This document shows positions 54,355 to 64,000 of a stretch of DNA of 64,000 nt, piece after piece. Made by a program: the position numbers and the translations under genes. Position 1 is the stretch's first letter; every line of letters begins with the position of its first letter. Below the pieces are notes generated by a model. That model did no database searches. It was not told where the DNA came from and saw only the letters and a program-made list of their open reading frames with translations. The DNA is taken from the NCBI GenBank assembly GCA_030015575.1, contig CM057339.1, positions 769,126,809 through 769,190,808 of the forward strand, written 5' to 3'. The stretch comes from Agapanthus africanus (taxonomy: Eukaryota > Streptophyta > Magnoliopsida > Asparagales > Amaryllidaceae).

Positions 54355-56534
54355 TATTAGTTATATGTATGCCCTAGAGGCCATTACTGTACATTGGATG
54401 TATAATGTAGTGGATGCTGGGACATATATAGGTAGGACTTTCTTGCTCGACATGATAGTACGCTATCTGGTTGCTCATTATCTTAACATGTATACTTGCT
54501 GTCTCTCTATTACATGTTGATAAAGCCCTTAGGATATGTGCTCGACTTCCAGGACTGTGATGTAGATCATACTAGTGGGGCATGGGTATTCCATGAGTAC
54601 ATCCTTCAATGTTCCTAGTCGTGGGAATATCGAGACGGGGCATCGATATTCCAGAGTAGACTAGCGCATATCTTCTCGACCAATATGATGGGCGATGGAT
54701 GATCCCATATCCATTGGTGTTAACATCAGAGATGGTATGCGGGTGCTCAGTGGAGACTGGGTACACTGAACGTACTCGCCGAGAACTCACAGATGGTATT
54801 ATACCTCACGTCAGATGGCAGTTCTTTGGTGACACTGGTACAACTTAGTCTGTTGACCTGAGATCGTCATAGAGTCTTATGTGTCTCCCACTGTACTTTG
54901 ATTTCCACCCTACCACGGCTCTATTGAGTCGTGCAAATAGGTGGTTTTTGGGTACAGTCCCAATTCACATGGAGGCAATGAGCGATAGGAGGGGATTCTT
55001 CTCTCCCGGTATTGGGGGTTGATGTTGCGCTATGCTCGACTGGCCATAACTGGAAATCCCTGACCAGGGTTGTAGTGATATACTGGTAAGAGTTATCGGT
55101 AGTTTCACGCTTGTTATGGACCTTACATCGGCATGACTTATCAAGCTACCGGGGTCTGACGTTTACCACCCCTAGGCGAGATATGCGACATATCAGACGA
55201 ACAGACCGGACTGTACGGTAAGACTTACTGGTTGGATTCACAGGAGTGTGAGCGGGCTTGCTCGTTGATCTTTTGATCGCTCAATACCCGGGTGGCCGTT
55301 ACGTTTAGCAAACCGCTTGCGGCTTGTAGGTGTTTGATATGATCATCACCTGCTGCCGGCGTATTGACGATTCTTTAGAGTCCTCCACAGAGGTTTTCTG
55401 GCTCAAGCAAAACGAAATAGGAGCGCATATGAGATATGTACGGGACCAAGAATAATACCAGTATGTGATACTGAATTCGATTATCGCGATTTGTATCATC
55501 GGACGGTTATATAGGATATAGCCGGGTTACCGAATCAAATGTTGATTCGATATATTGATACACTTAATATTAGTCGGTTATATGCAGTATGACCAGATCA
55601 TTAAATCAAGTGTTGATTTAATGATTTAATGTATAATTATATATTTAATATATTACTTTACATTAACTAGTATTGGTTCACTTAAGATTATTTTTCTCAC
55701 TAGATTGTGCACATTGTATATATGATATATGTCTGTGCACTAGTTGTATCATGTTTGATGATACATGCAAACTTGGGTGTGTATGCTTTAAACCATGTTT
55801 AGCTTAATGGTTAGGGTTTTAACTTATTTATTTATTTTATTTATTCATTTTTGGCAAAAAATAAAATGGTGGTTTTCTTTCTTTGCTTTAAGCTTCATGA
55901 AGCTTCTTAGCATCTTTGACCATTTTGTTTTTTCCTTTAACCTAACCATTACACCTAAACCCTAGTTTGTTCTCTACATGTGTTAACTCACCCATGGTTG
56001 CAATATGATAAACTTCACTTGAATTTTCTTTTAGAAATAATTCATTTTCTTTTCTTCTTCTTCTTCTTCATGAAGTGAAGAAACCTTTCTTGAAAAATTT
56101 CAAGTGATGAAATCAAGTGAGAAATCCAATTCTAAAGTGAACCCACTTCCTATTTCTTCATCCTCTACCACTTGCCATGTAGTAGAGTGTGTTATCTTCA
56201 CAAGTTTCATGACCTGGTGAAGATAGAGCTTGAGTTTGAGTCGCCTCGACGTAGATCATCTTCGGCATCGAAGTCAACGACCAAGCCCGATCATTTCTCC
56301 GACGAAACCATCGCTAGAGTCCGGGATCCCGATGATCGCAGCGGAGGGACGTCAACACGGAGCTAAAGAAGTGGAGGACCGGATCTACAAAGGTTGTAAT
56401 CCCTTTCACTTGTAGTTAAGTTGTTAACTTGCTTGTAGTTTCGCCTTACCTCTAGTTAATGATCTTGCATTAGGGTTTCTCGGCACATATTATTTTGAAT
56501 TTGGCATGGTTGATCAGTTGTAGAACCTCATGGG
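54355..56534 (+). repeat. Copia LTR G, interrupted near its 3' end by Tekay B
   Basis: Starts TATTAGTTATATGTATGCCC, corresponding to TGTTAG...TATATGCCC of the E LTR with the TG changed to TA, and lies directly in Tat C pol. It aligns with the D LTR at its start and with the E LTR in its middle (CAGACGAACAGACCGGACTG near 55192) and end (GGTTGTAATCCCTTTCACTT near 56391). It is missing the last part of the LTR, which should follow B off the window. Whether it is solo or part of a full copia is not visible. A short (TTC)n run is at 56055. No gene. Confidence 0.8.
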
Positions 56535-59500
56535 TATCACGCCCCGCTTCCCAGAGTACTCTAGATTGGGCACGTGACATAGCCAACCATGCTACCTGTG
56601 GGTAGGAAGTATCCATCCACAGTGACATTACGGCTGTAGAGATATCAAGAACAACATAAAACTATCTAAAACATGTCCATAATCCAGAATAACAGGAGTC
56701 AATAATAAATAAATGCGGAAGAAAATGATCCAATACAAATAACTGAAAAGTGTGTCCCATAATGCGGGCTCACATCAGGAAATAAATGCAGGAAATAAAA
56801 CTAACTACTACTGAACTCACAGTTCAGCCTGCTGGCTGAAGTACTCCTGCTCGGACTGCAACAGCGGTACGGAATCTGGGCCATGCAAAACCCAGACGTC
56901 AGCGCGTCATGTCATCAAGTAATATAATATGAACAGTGTAGCAGGCAATGTAATATAAACATGAATACAGCAAGAATAACAATAATATGAATCATACCAG
57001 TACAGGGTAGCGTGCAGTAGGTAAACTAAACTGTTCTATCAGGTTTTCTATTCTAAAGTCTTTGAAATCAATTGATGAATCATCGATGTAACTCAATAGT
57101 ATCCCGTGCATGCCCGGGACCACGGTCAAGACCCTCGGGGCTGAATCCGAGACGTGCCGCTAGGCAGTAACAGGTAGCAGGATGGGCGAGTGATGTCAGC
57201 ATCATCACTCCGGGGCTGGCCTAGCCCGTAAGACTGATCAGAACAGGTGTCGAACTGTTGAGTTACAAGTCAGGGTTCACCTTTGATTTCCCCATACCCC
57301 CAAGTTATGTATGTCGAGTCAGGTATTCAGTAATCAAGAACTAATGCCAACACAGGATCAGGTAAAAGCAGGTTTGTCTGGATAGACATCAGGAACAGTC
57401 CATGAGGGCTACATGTTATGTTTGTTGGCATTAGACACAAGATCAGGTAACAGGTAAAGCCATGGTACATCAGGTCAAGCCAGGTAATGTATAAAGGTGT
57501 CATGTCATGTCAAGAGTGTACGGTACCATGTCATGTCAAGTAAGAAGTATAACAGGTCATGTCAGGAAGCACAAGATGTCATGTGGGTGCTCATAATCAA
57601 ACTAACATAAGCATGTGTATAAATAAACAAGCATGACTACTATCAGAACAATAAACTGGAACATGTAATATGATATGCAAATAGATATAATTTCAAGGAT
57701 ATGGATGCACAATTATCGATTAGGGTTACATTTATAGTTCCAATATTACTTAGGATGCAATTTATTAAACATGGAGCGTTAATATCACATTATTATGTAG
57801 TAATGTGATCTATGGATGCAATTATATGTATCTTAAATGCGATGGATGCAAACGGATATCCGAAAAGTTATAAAACTATAAAATGGTAATATGGGATGTA
57901 CAACTAAGCAATATGTGATATAAATATTGATATAATAATATTAATATGGATAGTATATTCAAAGCGATTAATAACTATAAAAGTGGTATTGATTAACCAT
58001 GCACAAGAAAGTTCCGTTCAGAAATTCAGCGTCACCCTAATTTGTAAAATAGCTTAAAAATAACAAACTTTTTCCAAAAGGGACGTGTCTTATACCAAAA
58101 AAAAGATAATTCAATAAGTTTTTTAGTTTTATAAGTATAAGCATCTCAGGCTGTCCCTACAAAAAGTTATGAACATTCGAAGTTGAAAGTTTGCTGCTGG
58201 AATTTCCCTGGACAGCAGTTTGGAGACATTTTCATTTGCATTTTACGTTATTTAAACAATTTATTTTGCAAGTAAATATTTCATAAAGTTATAGTATTCT
58301 TAGTTATCTTCGTAACAAACTAAAGAACGTATACTAATGATTTTTCTATGATTTATAATGAATTTTATACGGTAAGGTGTACAGTAAATTTCAGATTTGT
58401 CGTATCCGCTTTTTCAACGACGTTTCATGTGTAAACTATAATATTTTAAATATATTTTTATCATAAAATGCAGATTATAAACTAATTAAAGATAATAATA
58501 AGAAATATTACGACGATGTATATTTTAATTGATATGGATGCAGTATAATGTAATCTAGTATGTCACAAGATAAGTTTTCATGATCTAGATTTAATATGAT
58601 ATAAACGGATACAAACGGAACATCGAAACGTTATAAAATTAAACATGGGGCACTAGATTTAAACTATAGGTATGGTATTTATTTAAATAGGTATAAAATG
58701 AATTATATAGCATGTAGCAAGATTAACTTGCCTCGATGGGTCGCGAATCGGGAAAACGGAACGTTAACCGTCGGCGGGGAAAACTCGCGATGGGCGCACG
58801 GTTCACGGAATGAACCCAAACGACGAACAAAGGAACCACACGGGTCGGGCTACCTCGCTGGAACGTCGAGAAGCGTCACCGGCACGATGGAATTCCGGCA
58901 ATAAAAGAACAGTTAAAAAAATGAGAAACGAGACATGAAGCAAGAAGAGAAAGAATGATAAAGAGAAGTACGAGAGAATATATGAGGGGGAAAGAGAGAG
59001 AAAAGTGGAGAGAGGGAGAAGAGGGAGAGAGAGAAAGTGGGGCCACGGGGTTAAAGGGGAGGTTGCGATTGGCTGAGAGAATAAATTGAGAAGGATATAA
59101 AAGATTGTAAAAATATTATATGGTTAACTTAAAGATTTAAAAGATAGGTAATGAACAGTAAGATATCAGGTTAGTTAGAAAAATATATGCGAAGGTTTTA
59201 ATAATATTAAAATTTGGGATTTTGGCGCCAAATAAAACATTTCCAAATCGCGCCCGGGTCGAGTCCAAAAATTTGAAATTGAAATAATAGGATTTTAAGC
59301 GGGATCCAAATTTTAAAATTAAGTGTTTTATGATTAAAAAGCATACCCCCAAAACGGACACACGTACGTGCACGTAGCCATTCAAACTCGCCCGTTTCAC
59401 TAAACGGGACGAGAACACAATGCACGGACGCTACCACGAGGCTAGGGGTGTCAAGTAGGCCAAGATGAATATTTTCAATTTTATTTTAGATGCCAAAATT

Positions 59501-59630
59501 TGTTATATGTAGAAATGACTTTGCCGGATAAATTTTACAGTAAGCAACAAACAAGCAAGTTAAATGAAATGAGTACCACATTATGCTCAAACAGTAACTG
59601 AAAATAGTAGCATTGGGCTCGGGTGTTACA
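56535..59630 (-). repeat. Tekay B 3' LTR, about 3096 bp
   Basis: On the plus strand it begins TATCACGCCCCG (mutated from TGTCACG) and ends GGGCTCGGGTGTTACA. It matches the A and solo LTRs throughout but has an AT-rich segment (about 57640-58680) with no clear counterpart of equal length in A. A GA-rich tract is at 58930-59040. Short frames only. Confidence 0.88.
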
Positions 59631-60322
59631 TTATACCCAACTACAAAAAGAATTTCGTCCTCGAAATTCCAAGAATACAAAGATAAATAACTACAAGAAA
59701 AGGTGAGGAAACTTCTGCCGGATTTCATCTTCTCGTTTCCAAGTGGACTCTTCACGCGAGCGATTACCCCAAGAAACAAGCACAAGGGGGATAACCTTGT
59801 TCTTAAGAACATTTTCCCTTCGATCCACGATTTCAATCGGTCGCTCCTCAAAAGTCAAGTCTTATCGTACTGTTAGCTCCGAATGATCCAAAACGTGTGT
59901 TTCATCTCGAACATACTTACGGAGTTGAGATACGTGAAACACATTGTGCACATTTGCTAAGGATTGCGGTAACGCCAAACGATACGCTACCTCACCAACA
60001 CGTTCCACGATCTCAAGGGTCCAAGGAATCGAGGACTAAGCTTTCCTCGACTTCCAAAACGAATCACCCCTCTAGTCGGTGATATCTTCAAGAATACCAA
60101 ATCACCCACGGTGAACTCCAGAGGTCTTCTTGACGTATCTGCCCAACTCTTCTGTCGGTCCTGTGCTGCCTTCATATGAGTTCTGATAGGGTTAACGTTC
60201 TCAACTGTCTGCACAACCAAATCTGGTCCCAATAATCTTCGTCCACCGACATCGTCCTAACAAACAGGTGAACGGCATTTACGACCATATAAAGCTTCAA
60301 ATGGAGCCATCTGAATAGTTGC
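59631..60322 (-). pseudogene. Tekay B integrase C-terminus and chromodomain remnant
   Basis: In the minus frames: VFLKISPTRGVIRFGSRGKL (60060-60120), then after a 1-bp frameshift near 60020 ALPQSLANVHNVFHVSQLRK, and LTFEERPIEIVDRRENVLKN with VSWGNRSREESTWKREDEIR (about 59715-59870), which is the chromodomain-like pattern of chromoviruses. A TAA near 59863 interrupts it. The motif TCGAGGACGAAATTC (reverse of 59656-59670) precedes the 3' LTR, as in other Tekay/Del elements. Chromodomains are thought to target insertion into heterochromatin. Confidence 0.82.
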
Positions 60323-61066
60323 CTAAAAACTGTTGTTGTAAGACAACTCCACCAAAAGTAGATGATCCTCCCAAGACCCCTTGAAGTCCAACCTGCATGT
60401 TCTCAATGTATCCTCAAGAGTTTGGATCGTTCTCTCCGACTGACCATCAGTTTGAGGATGATAAGCTGTGCTAAACTTCACTCGAGTCCCCAAACTTTCC
60501 TGTAAACTCCTCCAGAAGTGTGATAAGAACCGAGTGTTCCGATCGGACACGATGCTCACCGGTACTCCATGCAATCTTACGATCTCCTGCATGTACCGCT
60601 CTGCCAAAGTCTCTGTTGATTGACCAACCCGAAAAGGAATAAAGTGAGCTGCCTTGGTCAATCAGTCAACAATTTCCCATACTGCATTGTTGCCTTTTGG
60701 ACTCCGCGGTAAAGCCGTCACGAAATCCATGGTTATATGTTCCCACTTCCACTGAGGAATCGGAAGTGGTTGCAATAAACCAGCAACCCTTTGATGTTCA
60801 GCCTTAACTTGCTGACACACCAAGCACTTTGCCACAAAGCGAGCAATCTTCCGCTTCATGCCCTCCCACCAGAAATGCTGTCGAATATCTCGGTACATCT
60901 TTGTGCCTCCTGGATGTACAGAATAAGCTGAACTGTGTGCCTCCTTCATAAGCTCTTCACGAACATCACCCTTTGGCACACATAAACGGCTACCATACCT
61001 CAACGAATCATCTTCGTGGATCAATAAATCTGTTCGTAGCCCGGCTTCAACCTGCTCTCGAAACTT
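60323..61066 (-). pseudogene. Tekay B integrase, N-terminal finger and catalytic core
   Basis: 60662-61024 has the finger (HPGGTKMYRDIRQHFWW ... CLVCQQVKAEHQ) and MDFVTALPRS; 60323-60661 has SIVSDRNTRFLSHFWRSL, AYHPQTDGQSERTIQ and the conserved WEDHLLLVELSYNNSF. TGA at 60662-60664 and TAG at 60323-60325 (where Gln is expected) break the frame, and TAA at 61067-61069 separates it from RNase H. Confidence 0.9.
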
Positions 61067-62590
61067 TTACAGTCTAGGATCCTGCGATTGAGCTGCTTTA
61101 ATATTCTCGATCAATGACGAATGTACTTGCAGCTGCAACAACTGTCCCGTATAATGTGGTAGCACAACCTCCAAGTCAAATCTTCGAAAATCTGCGACGA
61201 TCTCCTTCTGCGTAGTTAACACCTGAATTACTGGTAACCGACTAAGCGCATCCGGCACAACATTAACCTTCCTCGGATGGTACTTAAGATCAAGATCGTA
61301 GTCAGCCATCAGCTCCAACCATCTACGCTGCCTCATGTTAAGCTCCTTCTGTGTGAACACATATTTCAAGCTCTTATGATCTGTAAAAACTTCGACTCTT
61401 TCACCCAAAAGGTAGTGTCTCCAAATCTTCAAAGCGAAAATCACAGCCGCAAGCTCCAAGTCATGAGTTGGATAATTCTTCTCATGGGTCTTCAACTGTC
61501 TCGATGCGTATGCTACAACCTTCCCATGCTGCATCAAAACACATCCCAATCCTTTCCCAGATGCGTCGCTGTGAATCACCAATCCTCCGGAATTGTCTGG
61601 CACGGTCAGAATAGGGGCGGTTATCAACTTCTTCTTCAACATCTCGAAAGCTAACGCACACTTATCCGCCCATACAAAAGGTACCTCCTTGCACGTAAGC
61701 TTGGTCAACGGCTCTGCCAGACGAGCAAAGTTCTCCACAAATCTCCTGTAGTATCCGGCTAATCCAAGGAAACTTCTTATCTCAGCAACATTCTTTGGAA
61801 TAAGCCAATCTCGAACTACTGCAATCTTTTCTGGATCAACGGCAATGCCATCGCCAGACATAACATTCCCCAAAAACGTTACTTCCTCCAGCCAAAACTC
61901 GCACTTACTCATCTTCGCATACAATTTCTCCTGTCTCAACGTCTGCAGTGCGATCTTCAAATGCTCAGCATGCTCTTCAAAACTCTTCGAGTAAACCAGA
62001 ATATCGTCAATGAATACCATAATGAACTGATCCAAGAACGGTGAAAAGATTCGGTTCCTCAAGTCCATGAATACTGCCGGCGCATTCGTTACTCCGAAGG
62101 GCATCACTAAGTACTCGTAATGTCCATACCGAGTTCGGAATGCCGTCTTGCAAATATCTTCTGTTTTCACTCGGACCTGATGATATCCGGATCGCAAATC
62201 CAGCTTCGAGAATACCCTCGCGCCACTAAGCTGCTCAAAAAGTTCTCCAATGCGAGGGATAGGGTACTTGTTCTTAATAGTCACCCGGTTTAATTCTCGA
62301 TAGTCGATGCACATCCTTCTTGTGCCATCCTTCTTCTTTACTAGAAGAACTGGAGCTCCCCAAGGCGAGTTACTGCTTCGAATCCAACCCATTTCAAGCA
62401 ATTCAGCAACCTGTTTCTTTACTTCTTCCAACTCTACTAGCGCCATTGGATAATACGCTTTAGATACTGGCGCTGCACCAGGAATAAGATCAATTGCGAA
62501 CTCCACGTCTCTCCTCGGTGGTAAACCCGATATATCTTCAAACACGTCCATAGAATCACGAACAACAGCCGGCTCTTTACTTTCATCACT
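61067..62590 (-). CDS. Tekay B reverse transcriptase and RNase H
   Basis: Open frame 61067-62551, 494 residues: [56 protein letters not shown], catalytic [10 protein letters not shown], RNase H with [35 protein letters not shown] and [13 protein letters not shown]. It is the most complete Ty3-type RT-RH in the window. The 5' end is separated from the protease remnant by a frameshift near 62590. Confidence 0.92.
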   Translation of the reverse strand, partial: SDESKEPAVVRDSMDVFEDISGLPPRRDVEFAIDLIPGAAPVSKAYYPMALVELEEVKKQVAELLEMGWIRSSNSPWGAPVLLVKKKDGTRRMCIDYRELNRVTIKNKYPIPRIGELFEQLSGARVFSKLDLRSGYHQVRVKTEDICKTAFRTRYGHYEYLVMPFGVTNAPAVFMDLRNRIFSPFLDQFIMVFIDDILVYSKSFEEHAEHLKIALQTLRQEKLYAKMSKCEFWLEEVTFLGNVMSGDGIAVDPEKIAVVRDWLIPKNVAEIRSFLGLAGYYRRFVENFARLAEPLTKLTCKEVPFVWADKCALAFEMLKKKLITAPILTVPDNSGGLVIHSDASGKGLGCVLMQHGKVVAYASRQLKTHEKNYPTHDLELAAVIFALKIWRHYLLGERVEVFTDHKSLKYVFTQKELNMRQRRWLELMADYDLDLKYHPRKVNVVPDALSRLPVIQVLTTQKEIVADFRRFDLEVVLPHYTGQLLQLQVHSSLIENIKAAQSQDPRL

Positions 62591-63398
62591 TCCATTGATG
62601 CAAGAATATTGTTTGTCGGCCTAGCCCTAAACTCGACCGGCCCGACCGAACTGCTTCCTTAACGCAACTGCTGTCTGCTGCAAACTCCCTTTCATCCCAG
62701 ATAAACTCTGCTGCTCTTGGCTGTTCCAAGTATTTGTGAGAAAGTGGTCAAACCCAGGGAGACAATCTGCCTCTGGATGTCCACGTCCAGTCTGCGCATG
62801 AACCTCCGTGCCCTGTCTGCATCGTTGGCAACTAAAGGTCCAACAAAACTACTGAGTCTCGTCCATTCTTCTATATGCACATCTATGGGTGCTCCCTTCT
62901 GCTTTAGTCCGATGAAGTTCTCTTCCATTTCCTCCTGTGCAGTCCGCGGGAAGAACTTCTTCAGGAAACTCTTAGAAAAATCCGCCCACTTGATCGGCTT
63001 GGGCAAGCGGGTCTCCTCAACAAGCCACCATTCTCGGGCGTAGTCCACTAGCTGAATGCGTACCACAACAACCTTTTTGTCATCTGGAATCTGTGCCGCA
63101 AAAAGCAAGTTCTCTATGTCAACTAGCCACTGCTCCACTGGCAACGGCTCCTTTAAACCAGCAAATGTAGATGGACCCAACCGCCTGAAATCTGCTACGG
63201 TCCCTACTCGGTCAACTGGTCTAGCTCCAACATTGTTCACAGACTGCTGAACGATCTGCAAACCTTCCCGAAACGAGTCCTCTTGCTGCTGGATCAGCTC
63301 GGTCTGTTTCTTTGATTCTCCAGCATTCCTCTTATCACTCCAAGCATGGCGGCTTCGTCCACACGCCTCTGGTATGTCTTCAATTTCTTACCGGCCAT
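62591..63398 (-). pseudogene. Tekay B gag with deletion of its C-terminus and protease
   Basis: The gag ATG at 63398 opens MAGKKLKTYQRRVDEAAMLG; a 1-bp loss near 63320 shifts the frame. The capsid is open in 62692-63261: VADFRRLGPSTFAG, VRIQLVDYAREWWL, FLKKFFPRTAQEEM, FIGLKQKGAPIDVHIEEWTR. At about 62657 the sequence jumps to a protease-RT linker ([12 protein letters not shown]), so the zinc knuckle and protease active site are missing. Confidence 0.87.
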
Positions 63399-63772
63399 AA
63401 TCCTGAACTCAAAATACCCAACATTAGAATGATGATAGATTTTGAATATAGATCAAGGCTAGAACTCTAAGATACATATAGAGTGCCGCATTATAACTAT
63501 GCCGCGGTATCATAGCCACAATTACATAACTCTATCCAAGTCGCCTAAGTCCTAGAGATAACAAGGAATCAGGTTTTCGAATCGATATGCAAAGGAAGTT
63601 TACACATCGTAAAAGATATAATCAGGAAGAATGTGATTCAAGAATAGTAAAACGGTCAAGGTGGCAGGACATGTTTCCTAAACACGGGTATTCTGATTCG
63701 TATATTGGTTACAATACCCAACTACAAAAGAATCAACCCGACTATCCTATAGCTCTGATACCAAAAGAACCA
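63399..63772 (-). other. Tekay B leader and primer binding site
   Basis: Noncoding leader. GCTCTGATACCA at 63752-63763 is the tRNA-Met primer binding site in reverse, nine bases from the LTR. The uninterrupted join near 63536 is what shows that A's leader was split by element F. Confidence 0.85.
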
Positions 63773-64000
63773 TGTCACGCCCCGCTTCCCAGAGTACGCT
63801 AGATTGGGCACGTGACATAGCCAACCATGCTACCTGTGGGTAGGAAGTATCCATCCACAGTCACATTACGACTGTAGAGATATCAAGAACAAGATAAAAC
63901 TATCTAAAACATGTCCATAATCCAGAATAACAGGAGTCAATAATAAATAAATGCGGATGAAAATGATCCAATACAAATAACTGAAAAGTGTGTCCCATAA
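63773..64000 (-). repeat. Tekay B 5' LTR, first 228 bp visible
   Basis: TGTCACGCCCCGCTTCCC onward, nearly identical to the start of the 3' LTR at 56535, cut by the window edge. Confidence 0.9.

Larger units (their letters stand above)
39828..64000 (-). mobile_element. Tat-lineage element C, host of three later insertions
   Basis: Minus strand: 3' LTR 39828-42788, repeat-rich 3' region 42789-46062, integrase to protease 46063-54354, then interrupted by copia LTR G and everything inside it. A solo Tekay LTR (49308-52205) interrupts the RT gene. Gag and the 5' LTR are beyond the right edge. Its proteins align with element F throughout, but the antisense gene of F is absent. It inserted in the 3' LTR of copia D, with AGCGA (39823-39827) as candidate duplication. 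Confidence 0.87.
56535..64000 (-). mobile_element. Tekay-like Ty3/gypsy element B (youngest visible layer)
   Basis: Minus strand: 3' LTR 56535-59630, internal region 59631-63772, start of the 5' LTR at 63773 running off the window. ATGGG at 56530-56534 is the candidate target duplication. Primer binding site at 63752-63763. The internal region is only about 4.1 kb because the gag zinc knuckle and most of protease are deleted. A chromodomain-like C-terminus is recognisable. It inserted in copia LTR G. Confidence 0.9.

Overview
The window is repeat-rich nuclear DNA of a flowering plant. Nothing identifies the species. Every long coding stretch belongs to an LTR retrotransposon, and I found no ordinary host gene, tRNA, rRNA or CRISPR array. 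The sequence resolves into eight nested LTR-element pieces of three lineages: Ty1/copia (elements D, E, G), Ty3/gypsy Tekay/Del-like with a chromodomain remnant (A, B and a solo LTR), and Ty3/gypsy Tat-like with a second, archaeal-type RNase H (C, F).

Layout, left to right. Positions 1-6867 are the 5' part of copia E (minus strand), which sits in the pol gene of Tekay A. 6868-9046 is A pol and gag (minus). 9047-31838 is a complete 22.8-kb Tat element F (plus), with 2.3-kb LTRs and a perfect 5-bp target duplication (CACCC), lying in A's leader. 31844-34980 is the rest of A: leader, primer binding site and 5' LTR. 34981-39827 is copia D (plus), cut by A on the left and by Tat C on the right. 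39828 to the right edge is Tat C (minus). C is itself broken by a solo Tekay LTR (49308-52205, duplication AGCTC) and by a copia LTR G (54355-56534), and G is broken by Tekay B (56535 to the edge, minus). The inferred order is D first, then A and C, then E and F in A, the solo LTR and G in C, and last B in G.

The gag-pol genes are mostly decayed by stops and frameshifts. E is the best preserved: within the window its only visible lesion is one stop in the gag zinc knuckle. The most interesting content is in F. Antisense to gag-pol, between integrase and the 3' LTR, lies a gene of at least eight exons (23805-28628). Its long exon resembles a plant mobile domain protein. All its introns are 70-99 bp and phase 1, and a TATA box lies upstream on the same strand. 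Tat C lacks this gene. The noncoding parts of F and C, and the leader of copia E, carry families of short hairpins whose arms change together while loops and flanks stay constant. These look like selected or mechanistically generated structures and I know of no description of them.
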